Assembly (NCBI GenBank): GCA_964368875.1
Contig: CAYJDG010000021.1
Location: 1 to 36,892 of the forward strand
Length of the DNA: 36,892 bases
From: CAYJDG01 sp964368875
GTDB taxonomy: Bacteria > Pseudomonadota > Alphaproteobacteria > Micavibrionales > Micavibrionaceae
Direction: 5' to 3'
Below the pieces are notes generated by a model that saw only the letters and a program-made list of their open reading frames with translations, had not been told where the DNA came from and made no database searches. This document shows, in pieces, positions 30,392 through 36,892 of this stretch (positions within the stretch are counted from its first letter, which is position 1; each line of letters opens with the position of its first letter). Both the position numbers and the translations under genes were made by a program.

Positions 30392-31210
30392 TTATAAAAC
30401 ATCTTTAAGGGACGTTTGTCCGCTGCCACGTTTCAATGGTTGTGGCTGGCTCGCATGCGGGGCCCAGCCGATCAACGAGATGATTTCGAAACTGGCGGCA
30501 ATCTTGCCACCCTGATCCGGAAATTTCTCTTTATATAAGGCGTCAGCCGTCGGGAAGAAGGCTTTGGGTAAAATCGCCGGACGGCGGGCGGCCAGTGCGT
30601 TGCTTTCCCCCATCCCGCGCAGATCTCCCATCAGGTGAAACAAATCGCGGTACGCCACAGTCAGAATATCTGAATCGACCACGGGTAAGGCGAACCCGGC
30701 GCGTTGGAGCAAAGCGCCCATCTGCTGCTTGTCGGCAAACGGAAATACGTGCGGACTCGCGCCTCCGGTCAGAGCAAGCTCACTCTCCATGAATACGGTG
30801 CGCAACTCATGCAGTGTCTCACCACCCGGCATACACGCGATAAAAAGGCCGTCAGGTTTCAGGGCCTGTCGGATTTGTACCAATGTTCCCGGCAGATCAT
30901 TGATCGTATGCAGATCGAAGATGCTGATCACCATATCAACCGAAGCCGGAGCAAGGCCGAGCACATCCGGATCACTTAGTTCAATAAATTCGCTGACACC
31001 TTTTTGCTGCATCAGGGATTTGCGAAAATTTTCAGACGGGCGGGCAGAGAGTAGGGCTGTTATTGGAAAAGCGCGGCGTACCAATTCAAGCCGGTCGATG
31101 ATTTCCCGTTCGCACCAGTCATGCAGAAACCGATGCGCGGAAAAATTCCGCACAGCGCGCGCACGTTGCCGCCGCAAATGGTCACGGTTGAACAGGACAG
31201 GAATAGACAT
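30392..31210 (-). CDS. BioC/NDUFAF5-like methyltransferase-fold protein with degenerate SAM loop
   Basis: 272 residues. The fold and later motifs match the NDUFAF5/BioC-like family: the opening F-N-R-D-H-L-R-R-Q-R-A-R-A, V-D-M-V-I-S-I-F-D-L-H-T-I-N-D-L-P, L-K-P-D-G-L-F-I-A-C-M-P-G-G-E-T-L and the F-P-F-A-D-K segment. The glycine-rich motif I, expected after the first strand, is replaced by L-L-S-A-R-P-S-E-N-F, without the usual GxGxG. SAM binding may therefore be lost or changed. NDUFAF5 relatives act in complex I assembly as arginine hydroxylases; that role here is inference. It begins nine bases after the stop of the methyltransferase-Nudix gene, likely the same transcript. Confidence 0.8.
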   Translation of the reverse strand: MSIPVLFNRDHLRRQRARAVRNFSAHRFLHDWCEREIIDRLELVRRAFPITALLSARPSENFRKSLMQQKGVSEFIELSDPDVLGLAPASVDMVISIFDLHTINDLPGTLVQIRQALKPDGLFIACMPGGETLHELRTVFMESELALTGGASPHVFPFADKQQMGALLQRAGFALPVVDSDILTVAYRDLFHLMGDLRGMGESNALAARRPAILPKAFFPTADALYKEKFPDQGGKIAASFEIISLIGWAPHASQPQPLKRGSGQTSLKDVL

Positions 31211-31219
31211 GGAAAAAAC

Positions 31220-33724
31220 TTATACCGGAGCTTTAGGCTCTCTCATAGCCCTGGAAGCAGGCTGTTTTTTATTATTGCTCTGGAAATCCTGACCCGCGAC
31301 ATCGTCGTTCGGTCCAGCCAGTCCGGCGTTTCCGGTTGTGCCGCTTTCGCCTTTGCCTTCGCCGCCCGAACTGCTGCTGTTAATTTCTTCAGACAGGGTC
31401 ATGGTTGATGACGGCGTGCCAGTCGGTCCGGTTGGTAACTGGTTGCTGAGCGCGATAACGCTGCTTTCGCTGACGCGTGATTTCGCCAGACCTTCGCTTA
31501 AGGAGACGCTGAAATCATTGCTCATGCCCTGATCGTTGTCGCCCATGCGTTGCATGGCCTGCGCTGCAACTTTCATAAAGCTGTCATGGTTGTCCCAGTA
31601 AAGCATCTTCCACAAATTCTTGAGCGGCGTGAAGCTGACTGCGCCGTGCGTCGTGCCGTCGCGGTGCGGGCGGATATTGGTGACGACGAACGGATAAATG
31701 CGGTGCGGGGTGATCCCGATATGGGCGAAATAGCTTTCTCCCATGCGCGCAACGAATTTCTGATCGACCTTGAAACGCTCCGCCACGAACAGGCGTGCAG
31801 CTTCCATATCGGTCACTTCGCGCGGCAGGGTAAAGCTTGGCAGGGTCACGGTCAGGCCGCTCCCTTTATAGCGCTGCGGCACGGGCAGATATTCTGTGAC
31901 GATCCCGGCCATGACTTCGCCGCTCAGGTCTTTGACCAGCGGCATGACGACGGCTGTGTTCAGGGTGCTTTCTTCAGGAATGATAAATTCCATGTCGCGG
32001 GCGGCAAGTCCGGTGATACCGCCACCTTCGTCGCGGCCCTCATCGACGAACACTGATTGTACAAGGCGAATGTTGCCTGCGCTGCCACGGATTTCGCGGA
32101 AGCGCGTATCGGTCTCGGTCATNNNNNNNNNNNNNNNNNNNNNNNNNNNNNNNNNNNNNNNNNNNNNNNNNNNNNNNNNNNNNNNNNNNNNNNNNNNNNN
32201 NNNNNNNNNNNNNNNNNNNNNNTACAGCGTTTCTTTCGGCTCGAACGAACCCTGTTTGTTTTCAACGCGGATATAATAGGTCTCAATTCGTTCATCGATA
32301 TGATACGGGTCCGGGAAAAAGCCGGGGCCGTTCTTCAGGGAGGTATCGATCGATGCTTTGATACCGATTTTATTGAGTGCGAATTCTTTGATTGCCTCAA
32401 CCGTACCGATATCCCGCGCCTGCCGGACATCATGGGCGTTGAGGGCGAGGGCTTCGGTCAAATGCCCTGACCAGCGGCGGCCATCGAGATTCTTGCCGGA
32501 GCGCGGCACGGCATTGGTCAGGCCGCGCGGCAGGTTTTCATGTAGATAAACTTTCAGCACGCCGTCCGGTGTAACGCGGTAGGGGATGACTTCAGCGATT
32601 TCAAGATCGCGGGACACGATGTCGGATACCTGACCCGAACGGTCATCGCGCACGGTGCGCAGATATAATGAACCCGCGCGGGCACGGGAGGCGCGGCGCT
32701 CGAGCACGATCTGACTGGTTTTCTGTGCGATTTTTTCAGCGACGATGATGCTGCTGGTCGGCGGCGGTCCCATCGGCGTGCCGTCTTCGCGATAGAGGCG
32801 AATGTGACCATGGACGCGGCTTTTGATAAACCCCTCATCCCAATGCGGGGCGGAATATGTAACGCGTGCACCGAGTGCGCGCAGGTCTTTGCGGAAATCC
32901 TGCTCAGTATAGAAGGCATATTCCTTCGAGAGCTCTTCCTGAAGTTTCGCACGGTTGTCCTTGCGCAGGATAAATTCATACGCCCACTTTGCCGGGACGC
33001 GGAACAGGCGGGTACGCGGATAGTTGGGTGGCAGTTCTTCAAGGAAGAACCCGGCGCCGTCCGGATGGTGTTTGGCGCGGGCTTGCTCGGAATACCAGAT
33101 CAAAAGGTCAGCTTCAGAGAGCGAATCGATGTCATCGCCCGTGCTTGCGAAATCCTTGAACTCGATCAGCACATATTCGCCGGGGGTCGGCATCATGTGA
33201 TCGCGAATGATGATCACGCCGTGTTCTTTGAGGGCGGCATATTGTTCATCGAGCGTATGACGGATCAGGCGTTCGTTATAATACGACGCGGAATAGACTT
33301 CATGCAGGATGAAGGAATTGATGATGACGTCGACGCTGTTCGGCGGCGCGATATCGCGCAGGACGTTGCCAACCTTATAGGTCAGGTTGGGCAGGATGTA
33401 TTTTTTCTGGTTCTCGGCAATGGTTGCGGGATCAATGTCGATGCCGGTTACTTTGATATCTGGCTTCAGCGCAGCCATCGTGTACGCCATGATGCCGTCG
33501 GAACAGCCGGCATCGATGACATGCGCGCCTTTTTCAAGCAGCGTGTGCGCGAGAGTGAACCAGGATTTTTTGATGATGTGAGGAGGGATACCGCGCAGTG
33601 CTTCGCCCTTGCCAGCCTGCGTGATGCGATCGACAGCCGATGCACCCGGAGCAATTGTGTCTTTTTCAAGGCCAACTGCCTTGCGAAGACCGACGCTCAA
33701 TGATTTTTGCCCTGGTTGCGACAT
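31220..33724 (-). CDS. Large protein: class I methyltransferase plus two degenerate Nudix-like domains, with assembly gap
   Basis: About 834 residues as assembled, from the ATG at 33724; an upstream extension to 33817 has no family resemblance. Residues about 45-310 are a SAM methyltransferase with motif I V-I-D-A-G-C-S-D-G (69-77), then G-I-D-I-D-P and V-D-V-I-I-N-S-F-I-L-H-E-V. About 370-490 look like a Nudix fold with a broken Nudix box (V-E-A-I-K-E-F-A-L-N-K-I-G-I) followed by H-I-D-E-R-I-E-T-Y-Y, as in ADP-ribose pyrophosphatases. After the 100-N gap a second similar domain has D-M-E-A-A-R-L-F-V-A-E-R-F and G-I-T-P-H-R-I-Y-P-F-V-V. The C-terminal 80 residues are Ser/Gly-rich and disordered. 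True length and frame across the gap are unknown. Substrate unknown. Confidence 0.7.
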   Translation of the reverse strand: MSQPGQKSLSVGLRKAVGLEKDTIAPGASAVDRITQAGKGEALRGIPPHIIKKSWFTLAHTLLEKGAHVIDAGCSDGIMAYTMAALKPDIKVTGIDIDPATIAENQKKYILPNLTYKVGNVLRDIAPPNSVDVIINSFILHEVYSASYYNERLIRHTLDEQYAALKEHGVIIIRDHMMPTPGEYVLIEFKDFASTGDDIDSLSEADLLIWYSEQARAKHHPDGAGFFLEELPPNYPRTRLFRVPAKWAYEFILRKDNRAKLQEELSKEYAFYTEQDFRKDLRALGARVTYSAPHWDEGFIKSRVHGHIRLYREDGTPMGPPPTSSIIVAEKIAQKTSQIVLERRASRARAGSLYLRTVRDDRSGQVSDIVSRDLEIAEVIPYRVTPDGVLKVYLHENLPRGLTNAVPRSGKNLDGRRWSGHLTEALALNAHDVRQARDIGTVEAIKEFALNKIGIKASIDTSLKNGPGFFPDPYHIDERIETYYIRVENKQGSFEPKETLXXXXXXXXXXXXXXXXXXXXXXXXXXXXXXXXXXMTETDTRFREIRGSAGNIRLVQSVFVDEGRDEGGGITGLAARDMEFIIPEESTLNTAVVMPLVKDLSGEVMAGIVTEYLPVPQRYKGSGLTVTLPSFTLPREVTDMEAARLFVAERFKVDQKFVARMGESYFAHIGITPHRIYPFVVTNIRPHRDGTTHGAVSFTPLKNLWKMLYWDNHDSFMKVAAQAMQRMGDNDQGMSNDFSVSLSEGLAKSRVSESSVIALSNQLPTGPTGTPSSTMTLSEEINSSSSGGEGKGESGTTGNAGLAGPNDDVAGQDFQSNNKKQPASRAMREPKAPV
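32123..32222. other. Assembly gap (100 N)
   Basis: Exactly 100 undetermined bases inside the methyltransferase-Nudix gene, between the two Nudix-like domains. A further domain copy could be hidden here. Confidence 0.98.
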
Positions 33725-33897
33725 GCGACCCGAACCCACTCCCCTGATTGACACCGTTAATGTTCTGTTAAGAAAGGAGGGTAACAGAAGGCGGCTGAAA
33801 CAGGCAATAAAATTCAATCATTAGAAATAGTTAGCATTGCGAGAGAACATCATTTAAAACTAATGGTCCATTGAAAAGCCAATGAAAACAACGCTCT

Positions 33898-34665
33898 ATG
33901 TTGAAATATGACAATATAAAACGCTCACTTTCGAGCCTGACCGACTTGGTTTTGCCGCCCCGCTGCCCGGTCACCGGGGAAATTGTCGACCGGCCCGGTA
34001 TGGTCTCGCCAGCGGCATGGTCTGGCTTACGATTCGTCAGCGCCCCGCAATGCCGTTGCTGCGGACTTCCCTTTGATTTGCTCACCGAAGCCGTCCTGCC
34101 GGATGATCAGACGCTCTGCGGCGGCTGCCTTGCCGTGCCTAAACCCTACGCGCAGGCCCGGGCCAGCTTGGTTTATGATGATGCAAGCCGCGCGCTGATC
34201 CTCGGCTTCAAGCATGGCGACCAGACCCATCTTACCGTCACCTTTGCGCCATGGCTGCTCACCGCCGCGCAGGAATTTATCGGTGAGGCGGATGTTATCA
34301 TTCCTGTGCCGCTGCATTGGATGAGATTACTGCGGCGTCGCTACAATCAGGCGGCACTGCTTGGGCATGCGCTGGGGCGTCTTGCTGGTAAGGAGTGCTG
34401 GCCCGACGCGCTGGTGCGTCGGAAAAATACGCCGACCCAAGGTCACCTCAATGCGCGACAGCGGCATGAGAACGTCAAGCGGGCGTTTGAACTGCGGCCT
34501 GACTATGCCGAGAAACTTGCCGGGAAAAATATTATTCTGATCGACGATGTCCACACCACGGGTGCCACTATCGAAGAATGCGTACGGGTTTTAAAGGACG
34601 GGGGCGTTCAGCGTGTTGATGTTTTGACTTTGGCACGCGTCGTCCGGCCCGATGCGCTCGCCTGA
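33898..34665 (+). CDS. comF: ComF family phosphoribosyltransferase-fold protein
   Basis: 255 residues. The N-terminal zinc-finger-like part has C-P-V-T-G, C-R-C-C-G-L-P-F and C-G-G-C (Cys at about 23, 52, 54, 55, 74 and 77). The C-terminal type I phosphoribosyltransferase domain has R-R-R-Y-N-Q-A-A-L-L, T-P-T-Q-G-H-L-N-A-R-Q-R-H-E-N and the PRPP motif I-L-I-D-D-V-H-T-T-G-A-T. ComF proteins take part in DNA uptake in competent bacteria; in alphaproteobacteria the role is not settled. The last 58 bases overlap the convergent hydroxylase gene. No clear ribosome site is ahead of the ATG. Confidence 0.9.
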   Translation: MLKYDNIKRSLSSLTDLVLPPRCPVTGEIVDRPGMVSPAAWSGLRFVSAPQCRCCGLPFDLLTEAVLPDDQTLCGGCLAVPKPYAQARASLVYDDASRALILGFKHGDQTHLTVTFAPWLLTAAQEFIGEADVIIPVPLHWMRLLRRRYNQAALLGHALGRLAGKECWPDALVRRKNTPTQGHLNARQRHENVKRAFELRPDYAEKLAGKNIILIDDVHTTGATIEECVRVLKDGGVQRVDVLTLARVVRPDALA

Positions 34666-35825
34666 CCAGGGTTGAGCCCCTGATCCATCACCAGTGACCG
34701 CAGCGGCGCAAGATTTGAAACCGCCTGAAAGCCAAGGCGGCGCAACCGCGTCAGCACCGGATGATCGGTTGCCACCATCTGGTTCAGGCTGTGCGTGCCA
34801 GCCACCCGGATGGCCGTATCAGGACCACGCTCTTTCGCAAATTTTGCCAGCACTGCGGCGCTGCCATGATCAAGACCGAAGCTGCGGGCGGTGCTGATCT
34901 GCTGATACAGCGCAAACGCATCGCGCAGGCTGAGATTCAACCCTTGCGCCCCGATGGGCGAGAGTACATGCGCCGCTTCAGCAATCAGCGCAATGCGTGT
35001 CCCGGTAAACGCTTTCGCGCTCATCAGTTTCAGCGGCCATGCCTCCGGGTTGGTCTGCAATGACAGTTCACCCAGTATGCCTTGGCTGCGATCCTGCAAA
35101 ACCTGCTCGAAATCTTTTTTCTTCAGCCGCAACAGTTTTTCAGCCGCATCCGCATGTTCGACCCAGACAAGGCTCGACGTTTTTCCAGGCATCGGCACCA
35201 AGGTAAAAGGGCCTCCCGGCAGATGAAATTCCGTCGAGGTAAAGTTGTGCGGTTTGGTGTGGGTGAGGAGGGCGGTAATCGCCATCTGTTCGTAATCATG
35301 GCTGCGGCACTCGATCCCCGCGCCGCGGCGCACGGCGGAATTGCGGCCATCGGCCCCGATCAACAGAGGCGCGCGCAGAATTTGCCCATCCGAAAGCTCT
35401 GCCGTAACGAAATTTTCTTCAGCGACGAAGCTATGCAGTCCGGCTTGTATAATCGTTACGCCCGGAATTTTCTGAGCCACGGCTGCGGCATGGGATTGCA
35501 GCAGGGCATTTTGAATATTTGCGCCAAAGCGCGGCTTGCCCATTTCGGCTGCGGTAAAATCCGTGCGGCTGGTGTCGTCGATGATCGCAAGGATACGCAG
35601 ATCGGTCGCGGTTTTTTCGACCTTGCTCCAGATACCAGCCTGTTCAAGAATGTCGATGCTGTCTTCCATCAAAGCCGAGGTGCGGCCAGTTGGTTTGACA
35701 TCCGCTGGACGGGGCAGGGCGGCAGGTTCAAGAACGGTCACGCTGAAGCCGTCGTGACCCAGCAATGCCGCCAGCGTCAGGCCCGGAATTCCGCCTCCGG
35801 AGATGATGACATCCCTTGTTTTCAT
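34608..35825 (-). CDS. UbiH/COQ6-family FAD-dependent ubiquinone-biosynthesis hydroxylase
   Basis: 405 residues. FAD monooxygenase likely to hydroxylate the ring of a ubiquinone precursor. The dinucleotide fold I-I-S-G-G-G-I-P-G-L-T is at 7-17, the D-G motif in L-I-G-A-D-G-R-N-S-A-V-R-R, and the second FAD motif reads A-L-I-A-E-A-A-H-V-L-S-P-I-G-A-Q-G-L-N-L, with A-E in place of the usual G-D. That change keeps an acidic residue. Which ring position it acts on cannot be told from sequence. The C-terminal 15 residues (basic and Thr-rich) are encoded opposite comF and look like an extension caused by the overlap. Confidence 0.9.
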   Translation of the reverse strand: MKTRDVIISGGGIPGLTLAALLGHDGFSVTVLEPAALPRPADVKPTGRTSALMEDSIDILEQAGIWSKVEKTATDLRILAIIDDTSRTDFTAAEMGKPRFGANIQNALLQSHAAAVAQKIPGVTIIQAGLHSFVAEENFVTAELSDGQILRAPLLIGADGRNSAVRRGAGIECRSHDYEQMAITALLTHTKPHNFTSTEFHLPGGPFTLVPMPGKTSSLVWVEHADAAEKLLRLKKKDFEQVLQDRSQGILGELSLQTNPEAWPLKLMSAKAFTGTRIALIAEAAHVLSPIGAQGLNLSLRDAFALYQQISTARSFGLDHGSAAVLAKFAKERGPDTAIRVAGTHSLNQMVATDHPVLTRLRRLGFQAVSNLAPLRSLVMDQGLNPGQASASGRTTRAKVKTSTR

Positions 35826-35881
35826 GGCTTAAAGTTATATGCTCCTTGAGATCAGAAATCCATGCAGATTGGACATTTATC

Positions 35882-36139
35882 ATGGCTAAAATCGAAGTCT
35901 ACAGCACCACTTATTGCCCCTATTGCGTGCGCGCCAAAGCGCTGCTCGATGCCAAGGATCTCGATTATCAGGAAATCGATGTGACCGGAAAAGATGAAGA
36001 GCGGATCGCCCTCGTGGAAAGATCCGGTGGCCGTAAAACCGTGCCGCAAATTTTTATCAATGATAAACCTATTGGCGGCTATGACGATTTGCGTGCGCTT
36101 GAAGACTCCGGCGAACTCGATAAGCTTCTGGCTGGCTGA
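35882..36139 (+). CDS. grxC: Glutaredoxin 3 (GrxC)
   Basis: 85 residues, standard dithiol glutaredoxin. The active site C-P-Y-C is at 12-15, T-V-P-Q-I-F-I-N at about 52-59 and G-G-Y-D-D-L near 65-70, for glutathione binding. It reduces disulfides with glutathione in the cytoplasm. I use the ATG at 35882 (M-A-K-I-E-V-Y-S); an in-frame ATG at 35816 adds residues unlike the family and lies in the hydroxylase 5' end. It is followed two bases later by the nitrilase-family gene. Confidence 0.95.
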   Translation: MAKIEVYSTTYCPYCVRAKALLDAKDLDYQEIDVTGKDEERIALVERSGGRKTVPQIFINDKPIGGYDDLRALEDSGELDKLLAG

Positions 36140-36141
36140 TC

Positions 36142-36892
36142 ATGTTCAAGGCTGCTTGCATCCAGATGACCAGCTCGGCGGATATCGCCGAAAATCTCGC
36201 CTATGCCGAAACCAAAATCCGTGAAGCGGCCAAAAACGGCGCGACCCTGATCGTCACGCCTGAAAATACCTGCCACATCGTCATGCCTGCGATCAACAAA
36301 CTCAAATCCGCCCCCGCCGAGGCCGATCATCCGGCTTTGCCGCAGTTTAAGAAACTGGCCAAGGAACTGGGCGTTTGGATTTTACTCGGCTCGATCACCG
36401 TCAAGGTCTCCGACACCAAGCTTTCCAACCGCTCCTATCTGTTTTCCCCCGCTGGTGTCATCGCGGCGCAGTATAATAAAATCCATCTTTTCGATGTCCA
36501 GTTGCCCACTGGGGAAGTGCACCGTGAAAGCGATTTGATCGCACCCGGTGATACGCCCGTAGTTGCTGATACCGCGCTTGGTAAAATCGGTATGACGATT
36601 TGTTATGATGTGCGCTTCGCCCAGCTTTACCGCACGCTTGCCAAACAGGGCGCGCAAATCCTAGCCGTGCCCTCTGCCTTCACGGTTCCGACCGGACAGG
36701 CGCATTGGGAAGTTCTGCTCCGCGCCCGCGCGATTGAAACCGGCAGCTATGTAATCGCCGCCGCGCAAACGGGTGAGCATATGGGTGGACGTAAAACCTA
36801 CGGCCATTCGATGATTATCTCGCCGTGGGGTGAAATTATTTCCGAAGCGGGCAGCTCGCCCGAAATTATTTATGGTGACATTGATTTGACCG
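36142..36892 (+). CDS. Carbon-nitrogen hydrolase (nitrilase family, Nit-like), partial at window end
   Basis: The ATG at 36142 is two bases after the grxC stop, and the frame is open to the edge (250 codons seen, 3' end missing). The Glu-Lys-Cys triad is visible: Glu41 in V-T-P-E-N-T, Lys in Y-N-K-I-H-L-F-D-V and Cys in M-T-I-C-Y-D-V-R-F. R-A-R-A-I-E-T-G-S-Y-V-I-A-A-A-Q and G-H-S-M-I-I-S-P-W-G follow as expected. The pattern is that of the Nit1/Nit2 group, whose members act on deaminated glutathione or omega-amides. Adjacency to grxC is common in alphaproteobacteria and suits a link to glutathione. The precise substrate is inferred. Confidence 0.93.
   Translation, partial: MFKAACIQMTSSADIAENLAYAETKIREAAKNGATLIVTPENTCHIVMPAINKLKSAPAEADHPALPQFKKLAKELGVWILLGSITVKVSDTKLSNRSYLFSPAGVIAAQYNKIHLFDVQLPTGEVHRESDLIAPGDTPVVADTALGKIGMTICYDVRFAQLYRTLAKQGAQILAVPSAFTVPTGQAHWEVLLRARAIETGSYVIAAAQTGEHMGGRKTYGHSMIISPWGEIISEAGSSPEIIYGDIDLT

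Noticed and set aside
1..36892. CRISPR arrays, tRNA or rRNA genes, transposases, integrases
   Set aside because: I saw no regularly spaced repeats, cloverleaf sequence or mobile-element protein on either strand; a covariance-model search would be needed to exclude a tRNA formally.

Overview
The window looks like a chromosomal segment of an alphaproteobacterium of moderate GC content. The best evidence is the set of lineage-typical small families and gene pairs: a DUF1013/TrcR regulator, DUF465 and DUF1192 proteins, DUF1285 next to cca, slt-dapA-smpB, petABC next to trmL/hemF, and comF, ubiquinone hydroxylase, grxC and a nitrilase in a row. A Micavibrio- or Rhodospirillales-like host is my guess only. 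Two runs of exactly 100 N (29420-29519 and 32123-32222) mark it as a draft scaffold. I saw no tRNA, rRNA, CRISPR array, insertion sequence or integrase.

Layout. 1-924 (minus) holds three small tandem genes of unknown function that look like paralogues. 984-4377 is smpB-dapA (minus) facing a soluble lytic transglycosylase (plus). 4448-4693 is an orphan LuxR-type HTH protein. 4684-11226 (minus) is a tight four-gene MoxR / DUF58 / BatA-DUF4159 / VWA-membrane-protein operon, divergent from DUF1285-cca (11299-12995). 12955-14997 (minus) is trmL, a pilin-like gene and hemF, divergent from the petABC operon for the cytochrome bc1 complex (15161-18149). 18231-24057 holds small membrane proteins, DUF924, a Na/Pi cotransporter, an ALDH7-type aldehyde dehydrogenase, a TolB-like propeller protein and DUF465. 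24134-28561 holds trcR, a quinone oxidoreductase, two unknown paired genes, DUF1192, 3-hydroxybutyrate dehydrogenase and a disordered-tail protein.

28568-33724 (minus) looks accessory. It has a small gene overlapping a large unknown gene behind a repeat-rich promoter region, a BioC/NDUFAF5-like protein whose SAM-binding loop seems lost, and a large protein joining a class I methyltransferase to two degenerate Nudix-like domains. Both assembly gaps fall inside these genes. From 33898 the sequence returns to conserved housekeeping genes (comF, a UbiH-type hydroxylase, grxC, and a nitrilase-family gene cut by the window edge).

The genome is compact: start-stop overlaps of 1-8 bases are common within operons, and several convergent pairs share their 3' coding ends (comF/ubiquinone hydroxylase by 58 bases, cca/hemF by 41). 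The most unusual items are the methyltransferase-Nudix protein, the three tandem paralogues at the left edge, a cytochrome b with an apparent two-helix insertion, the pilin-like gene inside trmL-hemF, and two TTAA-N7-TTAA boxes (CtrA-like), one beside a possibly structured intergenic transcript.
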